From Minisyncoccota bacterium (GTDB taxonomy: Bacteria; Patescibacteriota; Minisyncoccia; UBA6257; HR35), in contig CALHAT010000036.1 in NCBI GenBank assembly GCA_937934285.1, positions 1 through 6,715 on the forward strand: a stretch of DNA of 6,715 nt, written 5' to 3'. Made by a program: the position numbers and the translations under genes. The notes under the pieces were generated by a model. That model worked only from the letters and a program-made list of their open reading frames with translations, did not search any database and was not told where the DNA came from. Position 1 is the stretch's first letter, and each line of letters opens with the position of its first letter. Below, piece by piece: positions 1 through 4,864 of this stretch.

Positions 1-1
1 A

Positions 2-127
2 CATAAACGAAAATTTAAGGTTGAGGTTTATTTAGATGACAAGAAAATTGGTGAAGGTAAGGGTGATTCTAAGCAAAAAGCTGAATTTGATGCTGCTTTT
101 AAAATTTTAAAAAATTTAAAAATTTAG
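2..127 (+). CDS. rnc: Ribonuclease III, C-terminal end (partial, 5' end outside window)
   Basis: The last 41 codons of a gene whose start lies left of the window. The peptide has the second half of a double-stranded RNA-binding domain: a beta strand (FKVEVYLDD), then IGEGKGDSKQKAE and the terminal helix AEFDAAFKILKNL. The G-x-G-x-S-K-x-x-AE pattern at the start of the last helix, with its lysines, is the RNA phosphate contact of dsRBDs. In bacteria a dsRBD ending a protein like this is nearly always RNase III, which cleaves double-stranded RNA in rRNA and mRNA processing. The catalytic domain is not visible, so the assignment rests on the dsRBD alone. It ends in TAG and is followed by a gap of repeats, with no clear terminator. 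Confidence 0.82.
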   Translation, partial: HKRKFKVEVYLDDKKIGEGKGDSKQKAEFDAAFKILKNLKI

Positions 128-143
128 ATAAAATTAAAAAATT

Positions 144-203
144 GCGAACCAATACGAACTTAAAGCAAACCAATGCGAACAATCAAGATTTGCCTGAGTT
201 TGC
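144..203. repeat. GCGAAC-type repeat array after rnc, with an inverted copy
   Basis: Four half-sites read GCGAAC (144), ACGAAC (154), GCAAAC (165) and GCGAAC (175). They form two 16-bp units with 10 bp between half-site starts and the same spacer CAAT, separated by 5 bp. A degenerate unit in the opposite orientation follows: ATTTGC (188) and GTTTGC (198), again 10 bp apart. GCAAAC at 165-170 is exactly complementary to GTTTGC at 198-203, so the RNA could form a stem-loop. The remainder of the gap (204-245) is AT-rich with no convincing promoter or Shine-Dalgarno site. Confidence 0.75.
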
Positions 204-245
204 GTAAATAATTAAAAATAGTCGAAATTAATCAAAATTTAAACA

Positions 246-845
246 ATGAGAAAGATAATTATTGGTTTAACTATTTTAGGTCTTATTTTTACTTTAGGAG
301 TCGGTTTTAAAAATTTTGCTTTAGGTCAAGAGAATGACGAAGAAAATGAAGTTGAGATTAAAAATGTTGAAAAATTTATGAAAAAGCATATGGAAAAAGT
401 AATAGATGAAATGGGAAGAATTGGCAAAGATATGGGCAAAGCTCTGAGAGTTTGGAGTAAACAGAGTTTTTTTACTTTAACTCCGTCCAATCAAGTCATG
501 GGGGGTGGGACTTTAGAAAATGTCACTACCACAGGATTTACTCTCAATAGTAATGGTTTTAGGACAAATTGGATTATGGCTACTGAAACTAAAATTGTTG
601 GTTCTAATAAAGAGAAGCTTAACTTAGCTGCTCTTCAACCAGATAATCCGGTTAGAGTTAAAGGAAGATGGAACGGTCAAAATTTTGTTGCTGAAGTAGT
701 TATTGTTTTTAAAGCTCCAACGGTTCAACCACAATTAGAGCATGTTCAAAATATGCTTATTCAAATAATCAATATGCTTAGAGAAAAAGGTGTTGATGTT
801 ACTCCAATTCTTCAAAAATTACAACAAGCAACCCCAAGCCAATAA
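246..845 (+). CDS. Secreted protein with DUF5666-like beta domain
   Basis: 199 aa, of unknown exact function. Residues 2-3 are basic and residues 4-21 hydrophobic, followed by A25-L26-G27, a plausible signal peptidase I site, so the mature protein probably begins near Q28 and is exported. Residues 29-70 are charged and helical, possibly coiled coil. Residues about 85-155 (GGGTLENV...GFTL...ATETKIVG...VRVKGRWNGQNFVAEVV) follow the strand pattern of DUF5666/OB-like extracytoplasmic domains: a short beta meander, a T-K-I turn, then V-R-V-x-G and N-G-x-F-x-A. A final helix and Gln-rich tail (165-199) follow. The first ATG is used because the signal peptide begins there; no Shine-Dalgarno precedes it. 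The gene faces convergent cca, only 6 bp away. The domain call is from pattern recognition and moderately certain; secretion is more certain. Confidence 0.75.
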   Translation: MRKIIIGLTILGLIFTLGVGFKNFALGQENDEENEVEIKNVEKFMKKHMEKVIDEMGRIGKDMGKALRVWSKQSFFTLTPSNQVMGGGTLENVTTTGFTLNSNGFRTNWIMATETKIVGSNKEKLNLAALQPDNPVRVKGRWNGQNFVAEVVIVFKAPTVQPQLEHVQNMLIQIINMLREKGVDVTPILQKLQQATPSQ

Positions 846-851
846 AATTGG
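839..851. terminator. Weak hairpin between convergent genes (possible terminator)
   Basis: A perfect 5-bp inverted repeat, CCAAT-AAA-ATTGG, spans the stop codon of the secreted-protein gene and abuts the cca stop. The sequence after it on the plus strand is T-rich (several T runs up to 880), but the stem is short and AT-rich. Its position between two convergent stops is the main argument. Confidence 0.2.
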
Positions 852-2339
852 TTATTTAATATAATACTTTTTCTTTAATTCTTCTTCGGTTTGTTTTTCA
901 ATTTGTTCAATTTTTTCTTCTCCAGTTAAAGCTAATTCTTTTAGTTTTTCATCAGATAAACCAATTAATTCTTTAGCTCTTTTAAGTAAATATTCTCTTT
1001 CATTCTTATTGGGATCATCTAAAACTTCTTCTAATAAAGCTTTTAAAATCCAACCAACTTTTGGTCCTTGGGATACACCCATATTTAAAATATCATAACC
1101 GTTTATTTTGAGCATTGTTGGTTTAATAGGCGCTCTTTTAACTTTTTCAATTAAAAATTTTAAATATCTCAATCTATAAGGAACAGCTTTAGGGACACCC
1201 GAGCCAATTCGATCTGCTTCTCTTAATTTAAATAAATCTTCTAAATTTTCTTCGCCAACTCGTCGGACAAAACGTCTGACTGCTGAAGGTGTCACCTTTT
1301 CTATTTCTAAATAAAACATATGATGACGAACTAAATGAACCACTTTTTTAGTAATGTTTTTAGGAAACCTCAGCCTTTCCAAAATTTTTTTAGTTATTTT
1401 ACTTCCCAAAATTTCGTGCATATAAAAAGTACAATCAGGTCCTTCACCTTGTTTAGTTAGAGGTTTAGCAATGTCATGTAAAAGAGCTGCGAGACGAATT
1501 TCTAAAGGATAATTTTTCCTAACAGCATAATCTAAAGATTTTAAAGAATGAACATAAACATCGTATTTATGATGTTTATTTTGGCTAACGCCATAACATC
1601 TTTCTAATTCAGGCAAAATCTCTTTTAGAAGTCCGCTTTTTCTTAAAAGCTCAATTCCTAAAACAGCATTTTTATTCATAATAATTCTTGTAAATTCATC
1701 TCTAACCCTTTCATTGGAAATATATTGAATTAATTCAGCATTTTTTTGAATGCCTTGAAAAGTTTTTGGTTCAATTTCAAATTCAAGTTCACAAGCCAAA
1801 CGAATAGCTCTTATCATTCTTAAAGCATCTTCATGAAAACGTTCTTCAGGTTTACCAACAGTTCTGATGATTTTATTTTGAAGATCCTTGAGCCCATTAA
1901 AAAAATCAATAATCTCACCTTGAGAATTTAAAGCCAAAGCATTGATGGTAAAATCTCTTCTTTTTAAATCTTCTTCTAATTTATCAGTAAATTTAATTTC
2001 ATCAGGTCTTCGCAAATCAGAATACTTTCCCTCAATTCTAAAAGTAGTTATTTCAATAACTTTCAGAGTTTCATCTTCAGAACCTGTTTTAACACCCACA
2101 GTTCCAAATCTATTTTCATAAAAAGATTGGGAAGGGAAGAGTTTTAAAATTTCTTCAGGTCGAGCATTAGTTGTTATATCCCAATCTTTGGGTTTTCTTT
2201 TTAAAATTAAATCACGAACACAACCACCGACAAGATAAGCTTCATAACCACTGTCAATTAATTTCTGCCAGATTATTAAAACTTCAAGGGGTAAATCTAT
2301 TTCTTTGGCTGATAGGGAAGAGATGTTTATTTTTTTCAT
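852..2339 (-). CDS. cca: CCA-adding tRNA nucleotidyltransferase (class II) with HD domain
   Basis: 495 aa. It adds or repairs the 3'-terminal CCA of tRNA from CTP and ATP in the cytoplasm. The nucleotidyltransferase head begins with LVGGCVRD (36-43) and the metal-binding D52-W-D54 pair. RRDFTINA (127-134) follows, then H169-EDALR (E170-D171-x-x-R174), the class II base-recognition motif, inside the helix around RMIRAIRLA. An HD-type domain comes next: HxxH-like HHKYDVYVH (256-264), LLHDIAKP (286-293, H288-D289), H308 and RHH (338-340). A C-terminal helical tail (470-495) is lysine- and glutamate-rich. The head, neck and HD order is typical, as is the length. The start follows directly from MKKIN before the head; the 45-bp gap to tRNA-Gly on the same strand suggests co-transcription. 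CCA-adding and A-adding (split) enzymes, or poly(A) polymerase, are hard to tell apart by sequence, but the neighbouring tRNA needs full CCA addition. Confidence 0.93.
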   Translation of the reverse strand: MKKINISSLSAKEIDLPLEVLIIWQKLIDSGYEAYLVGGCVRDLILKRKPKDWDITTNARPEEILKLFPSQSFYENRFGTVGVKTGSEDETLKVIEITTFRIEGKYSDLRRPDEIKFTDKLEEDLKRRDFTINALALNSQGEIIDFFNGLKDLQNKIIRTVGKPEERFHEDALRMIRAIRLACELEFEIEPKTFQGIQKNAELIQYISNERVRDEFTRIIMNKNAVLGIELLRKSGLLKEILPELERCYGVSQNKHHKYDVYVHSLKSLDYAVRKNYPLEIRLAALLHDIAKPLTKQGEGPDCTFYMHEILGSKITKKILERLRFPKNITKKVVHLVRHHMFYLEIEKVTPSAVRRFVRRVGEENLEDLFKLREADRIGSGVPKAVPYRLRYLKFLIEKVKRAPIKPTMLKINGYDILNMGVSQGPKVGWILKALLEEVLDDPNKNEREYLLKRAKELIGLSDEKLKELALTGEEKIEQIEKQTEEELKKKYYIK

Positions 2340-2340
2340 T

Positions 2341-2375
2341 ATTCTTGAATCTTCATTCTTGATTCTTGAATCTGT
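2341..2375. repeat. Heptanucleotide tandem repeat upstream of cca
   Basis: Five consecutive 7-bp units: ATTCTTG (2341), AATCTTC (2348), ATTCTTG (2355), ATTCTTG (2362), AATCTGT (2369). On the transcribed minus strand this reads as CAAGAAT-type units ending one base before the cca ATG. It fills most of the tRNA-to-cca spacer. There is no Shine-Dalgarno sequence here, so the repeats form the whole cca leader after tRNA release. Confidence 0.75.
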
Positions 2376-2384
2376 ATTTCAGGG

Positions 2385-2456
2385 AGCGGTGGACGGGATT
2401 TGAACCCGCGACTTCCTCCTTGGGAAGGAGGCGTTCTACCACTGAACTACCACCGC
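2385..2456 (-). tRNA. tRNA-Gly, anticodon CCC
   Basis: A complete cloverleaf of 71 nt plus discriminator is read on the minus strand. Acceptor stem GCGGTGG pairs with CCACCGC (7 bp). The D arm is GTTC-AGTGGTA-GAAC. The anticodon stem CCTCC/GGAGG encloses loop TTCCCAA with anticodon CCC (plus-strand 2422-2424). The T arm is GCGGG-TTCGAAT-CCCGT, with one G-U pair. Discriminator U73 (position 2385) is normal for tRNA-Gly. The bases after it are CCC, not CCA, so the 3' CCA must be added enzymatically, by the cca product encoded next on the same strand. It decodes GGG. Confidence 0.96.
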
Positions 2457-2464
2457 CTATGAAC

Positions 2465-2506
2465 GCGAACTAATGCGAACAACAAAAACCGCGAACTTAT
2501 GCGAAA
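2465..2506 (-). repeat. GTTCGC repeat array in the tRNA-Gly/cca leader
   Basis: On the minus (transcribed) strand there are two units: TTTCGC-ATAA-GTTCGC (2506-2491) and GTTCGC-ATTA-GTTCGC (2480-2465). They are separated by 10 bp. Half-site starts are 10 bp apart in each unit. The array ends 8 bp before the mature 5' end of the tRNA and lies downstream of the predicted minus-strand promoter, so it would be in the pre-tRNA leader. Confidence 0.8.
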
Positions 2507-2523
2507 TGATTAAGTTATTTTCT

Positions 2524-2552
2524 ATTATAAATTATATAAAAAATCTTGACAA
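2524..2552 (-). promoter_or_regulatory. Sigma-70-type promoter for tRNA-Gly and cca
   Basis: On the minus strand, -35 TTGTCA (2552-2547, 5 of 6 consensus) and a perfect -10 TATAAT (2529-2524) are separated by exactly 17 bp. Transcription would begin near 2517, giving a pre-tRNA leader of about 60 nt. Its -35 overlaps that of the opposing speD promoter by five bases. Confidence 0.75.
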
Positions 2553-2574
2553 TTTTGAAAATTTTTATTATAAA
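2546..2574 (+). promoter_or_regulatory. Sigma-70-type promoter for the speD-like gene
   Basis: A perfect -35 TTGACA (2546-2551), a 17-bp spacer, then -10 TATAAA (2569-2574). The predicted start of transcription, about 7 nt after the -10, falls near 2581, only about 3 nt before ATG 2584. The mRNA would therefore be leaderless or nearly so. This also rules out the longer reading frame starting at 2473, whose first codons lie upstream of the promoter. Confidence 0.75.
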
Positions 2575-2583
2575 ATTAAATTA

Positions 2584-2952
2584 ATGAAAAAAATAATCGG
2601 AACGAATTTTTTCATTGATGTTTATAAAGTGAAAAATGAATTATTAGACGAAAAATTTCTTTTAAAGTTATTAAATGGACTAATAAAACTAACCAAAACA
2701 ATCCCAGTAGGTAAGCCATTTGTTAAAAAAATTAGCTCTTCTAAATATCCTTATTCAGGCTATTCTATTTTTCAAATCATTCAAGAAAGTCATCTTGCTC
2801 TTCACACTTGGCCAGAATATAATTATTTAGCTATCGATATTTTTTCCTGTAAACCAATCCCTGAAAAGAAAATTTTAAATTATCTTAAAAAGAGTTTGAA
2901 TAAAGAAACTCAATTAAAATTCAAAAAGCATCTTCGAATTTTAATTCTATAA
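2584..2952 (+). CDS. speD: SpeD-family pyruvoyl-dependent decarboxylase (S-adenosylmethionine decarboxylase-like)
   Basis: 122 aa from the chosen start, normal for class 1 SpeD. SpeD is a self-cleaving enzyme whose serine becomes the pyruvoyl cofactor; it decarboxylates S-adenosylmethionine to supply aminopropyl groups for spermidine. The key block is [12 protein letters not shown] (68-79) with the predicted self-cleavage bond E68-S69 and the processing histidine H74. IDIFSC (84-89) follows, with the catalytic cysteine C89. Upstream, GKPFVKKI and [10 protein letters not shown] (43-64) differ from Thermotoga-type SpeD. The frame stays open back to ATG 2473, but that extension (37 residues) is encoded by the repeat array and promoter, so ATG 2584 ([10 protein letters not shown]) is preferred. 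No speE, speA or other polyamine gene is visible nearby. Some SpeD homologues, including ones from candidate phyla, are reported to have become ornithine or arginine decarboxylases, so the substrate is uncertain although the family is clear. Confidence 0.88.
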   Translation: MKKIIGTNFFIDVYKVKNELLDEKFLLKLLNGLIKLTKTIPVGKPFVKKISSSKYPYSGYSIFQIIQESHLALHTWPEYNYLAIDIFSCKPIPEKKILNYLKKSLNKETQLKFKKHLRILIL

Positions 2953-2962
2953 AAAATCTGTA

Positions 2963-2971
2963 TGTTAAAAT
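2963..2971 (+). promoter_or_regulatory. Possible extended -10 promoter for the murC operon
   Basis: TG-T-TAAAAT (2963-2971) fits an extended -10 element, without a recognisable -35. A second -10-like TAGAAT lies at 2991-2996. Either could start the murC transcript; alternatively murC is read through from speD, since no terminator is seen between them. Confidence 0.28.
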
Positions 2972-3002
2972 AAAAGAGGATAGTGGGGTTTAGAATAAAT
3001 AA

Positions 3003-3028
3003 GTTCGCAAAATAATTCTTTTACGAAC
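3003..3028 (+). repeat. Inverted GTTCGC-type pair forming a hairpin before murC
   Basis: GTTCGCAAAA (3003-3012) and TTTTACGAAC (3019-3028) are complementary at 9 of 10 positions (the single mismatch is C3008/A3023) around the 6-nt loop TAATTC. Each arm starts with a half-site of the GTTCGC family. The hairpin ends 8 nt before the murC ATG and has no following U tract, so it is more likely a leader structure than a terminator. Confidence 0.6.
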
Positions 3029-3036
3029 CTAAATAT

Positions 3037-4494
3037 ATGCCCGATATTTTTTCTATAAAAAAAGCTTATCTTGTAGGCATTAAGGGTGCTGGAATGACCG
3101 CTTTGGCAGAAATTCTCCAAAGTCTAAAAATAGAGGTTGTTGGCTCAGATACAACTGAAAAATTTTTTACTGACAAAGTTTTAAAAAGAAAGCGAATAAA
3201 ATTTTATGAAGGTTTTAAAAAGGAAAATTTAAAAAAAGAATTGCCAGTTGATTTAGTAATAAGTTCAGTTGCCTACTTACCAATTAGTTCGCAAGACTTC
3301 GCGGTTGATAAGAAAGTTTGCATTAGTTCGCGAGAAGGTTCGCAAAAGTTCGCGACTAAAAATAATGTTCGCATAAGTTCGCATCTTATTAACCCGGAAA
3401 TTAGTTTAGCTCAAAAACTCAATATCCCTATTCTCACCTACCCTCAAGCTTTAGCTCAAATTTTTAATCAATCTTTTGGCATTGCTATCTGTGGTTCTCA
3501 TGGCAAAAGCTCAACAACTGCTATTTTAGGTAAAGTTTTTCAAGAAGCTAATTTAGATCCAACGGTTTTAGTTGGCTCTGAAGTTATTGAATGGAAAAGT
3601 AATGCTTTAATAAGTAAAAATTTTTTAGAAAGAATTAATTTTTTCAAGAAAAATGAAGAAAAATTAAAAAATTTAAATTGGCTTAGAAAAAATTTAAAAA
3701 AACTTCCAATCTTTATTATTGAAGCTGATGAATACCGCGAAGCCTTTTTAAATTATTTTCCGAGAATAATTATTATTACCAATATCGATTACGACCATCC
3801 TGATTATTTTAAAAATGAAAAAGAATATAAAGATGCTTTTAAAAAATTCATCAAGAATTTACAAGAACCAAAAATTTTAATTGACAGTAGTAAACCAAAC
3901 CAAAAAGTAAACCCTTTTACCTTCCCTTTACCGGGTTCTCATTGGCAAAAAAATTTAAATTTAATTTATAAGTTAATAAAGATTTTAAAAATTCCTGAAG
4001 AAAAATTTTTTAAGGCAATTCAAGCTTATCAAGGACTCAGAAGAAGATTGGAAATTGTTTTTCATAAAGATGACATTTATTTTATTGATGATTATGCCCA
4101 TCATCCCCGAGAAGTTTTGAGTTTTTATCAAAGCTTAAAAGAAAAATTTCCTGATTACTTTAAATTTTTTATTTTTCAACCCCATACTTTTACACGAACT
4201 CATTATCTTTTTAAAGAATTCGAAAAGGTTTTTCGAATCATTAAAAAAGATAAAAATACAAAAATTATCATCTTTAAAACTTTTCCCTCAGCTCGTGAGA
4301 AAGATATAATCTTAAAGATTAAAAACTTGAAAAAAGAAATTGATTTGGTAGAAAGATTAAAACTTCTTTATTTTGAAAAGGAGAAAAATTTAATTGAGTT
4401 TTTGAAAAGATTTCTGATATCAAAAACAGTAATTAGCACTGTTGGTGCTGGTGACATTTACAAAATTTTAGAAAAATTGAAAGATAAATTATAA
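3037..4494 (+). CDS. murC: UDP-N-acetylmuramate--L-alanine ligase, with in-frame repeat insertion
   Basis: 485 aa. MurC joins L-alanine to UDP-MurNAc using ATP in the cytoplasm, the first peptide step of peptidoglycan synthesis. The N-terminal UDP-binding Rossmann motif is GIKGAGM (14-20) and GSD (36-38). The ATP-binding P-loop is GSHGKSSTT (153-161). EADEY (229-233) and TNIDYDHPD (248-256) are central-domain active-site motifs. GLRRRLE (333-339) and DDYAHHP (351-357) begin the C-terminal domain, and GAGDIY (470-475) lies near the end. Residues 81-118 are foreign to the family: VDLVISSVAY should run straight into NPEISLAQ, as in other MurC proteins, but 38 residues encoded by a GTTCGC array lie between. 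Residues about 191-223 are a second, lysine- and asparagine-rich expansion. Mpl is the main alternative; DDYAHHP and GAGDIY favour MurC. No upstream in-frame start exists after the stop at 3013, and there is no Shine-Dalgarno site. Seven bases separate it from the next gene. Confidence 0.88.
   Translation: MPDIFSIKKAYLVGIKGAGMTALAEILQSLKIEVVGSDTTEKFFTDKVLKRKRIKFYEGFKKENLKKELPVDLVISSVAYLPISSQDFAVDKKVCISSREGSQKFATKNNVRISSHLINPEISLAQKLNIPILTYPQALAQIFNQSFGIAICGSHGKSSTTAILGKVFQEANLDPTVLVGSEVIEWKSNALISKNFLERINFFKKNEEKLKNLNWLRKNLKKLPIFIIEADEYREAFLNYFPRIIIITNIDYDHPDYFKNEKEYKDAFKKFIKNLQEPKILIDSSKPNQKVNPFTFPLPGSHWQKNLNLIYKLIKILKIPEEKFFKAIQAYQGLRRRLEIVFHKDDIYFIDDYAHHPREVLSFYQSLKEKFPDYFKFFIFQPHTFTRTHYLFKEFEKVFRIIKKDKNTKIIIFKTFPSAREKDIILKIKNLKKEIDLVERLKLLYFEKEKNLIEFLKRFLISKTVISTVGAGDIYKILEKLKDKL
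3277..3390 (+). repeat. Four-unit GTTCGC array inserted in frame within murC
   Basis: Eight half-sites start at 3287, 3297, 3316, 3326, 3338, 3348, 3367 and 3377: six GTTCGC, plus CTTCGC (3297) and GTTTGC (3316). They form four units of GTTCGC-N4-GTTCGC with half-sites exactly 10 bp apart. The linkers between units are 13, 6 and 13 bp, giving a 51-bp higher-order period (two 45-bp modules plus a 6-bp linker). The segment is 114 bp (38 codons), preserves the frame and has no stop. It uses GC-rich codons such as TCG (four times), GCG and CGC that stand out from the surrounding AT-rich gene. Boundaries are set by comparison with the usual MurC motif order and may be off by a few codons. Confidence 0.82.
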
Positions 4495-4501
4495 TTAAGA
4501 T

Positions 4502-4864
4502 ATGGTGGAGGTTTTTAAACTAAAGCCCGGAGAAAAAAAATTCTTAGAAACTCTTGAAAGGGTTCATAAAGAAAAGCCGGTTTTATATGAGAAAAAACCA
4601 GAAGAAAGAATAAAACACACAATTGAAGAAATAAAAAATCAAATTGCTGACTTGCCTGAAATTCAAAGAGAAGAAGAGTTTCACCATAATGTTGAACAAT
4701 CTCAAATAACCAATGTCGTTGCTCAAGCAATTCAAATTTCTCTTGAAAAAGGTGTCGACGAGGGTTTGAGGTTTATCTATAAAACAAAAAATCCTTATTT
4801 AATAGATCTCTTTCACGACCTTTTGGTCGGACACTTTGTTGAACTACTTTTTCAAAATAAATAA
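4502..4864 (+). CDS. Conserved-looking helical protein of unknown function, coupled to ATPase gene
   Basis: 120 aa, not recognised. There is no signal peptide or membrane segment. Residues 1-60 are strongly charged (Lys/Glu) and predicted helical. Residues 61-120 are mixed helix: HHNVEQSQITNVVAQAIQISLEKGVDEGLRFIYKTKNPYLIDLFHDLLVGHFVELL, an amphipathic pattern suited to protein-protein contact. It begins 7 nt after murC and its TAA overlaps the ATG of the following ATPase by one base (TAATG), so the two are probably translationally coupled. Context suggests, without proof, an accessory cytoplasmic partner of that ATPase. A GTG follows the ATG directly and could also serve as start. Confidence 0.75.
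   Translation: MVEVFKLKPGEKKFLETLERVHKEKPVLYEKKPEERIKHTIEEIKNQIADLPEIQREEEFHHNVEQSQITNVVAQAIQISLEKGVDEGLRFIYKTKNPYLIDLFHDLLVGHFVELLFQNK

Noticed and set aside
190..219. Promoter for the secreted-protein gene (TTGCCT with TAAAAA)
   Set aside because: Only 4 of 6 matches at each box in very AT-rich sequence and within a repeat; no better than chance.
1326..1340. ACGAAC and ATGAAC in cca as repeat units
   Set aside because: The half-sites are 9 bp apart, degenerate, and encode ordinary conserved cca residues.
2171..2362. Plus-strand open frame of 63 codons
   Set aside because: It lies antisense to the strongly supported cca gene and has no recognisable domain.
2465..2506. tRNA-like fragment, because GTTCG also occurs in the T-loop of tRNA
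   Set aside because: The units lack stems or loops of a T arm, and the spacing is fixed at 10 bp, which does not match tRNA structure.
2473..2583. N-terminal extension of the speD frame starting at 2473
   Set aside because: It is encoded by the GCGAAC repeat array and by the promoter itself, so it lies upstream of the predicted transcription start. SpeD homology begins at the ATG at 2584.
144..3382. CRISPR array
   Set aside because: The repeats are 6-bp half-sites in 16-bp units, with linkers of only 5-13 bp and clusters scattered over 3 kb. There are no constant 25-40-bp repeats with unique spacers and no cas genes.
4515..4730. Minus-strand open frame of 71 codons
   Set aside because: It is a shadow of the 120-aa gene, with no start signal or domain.
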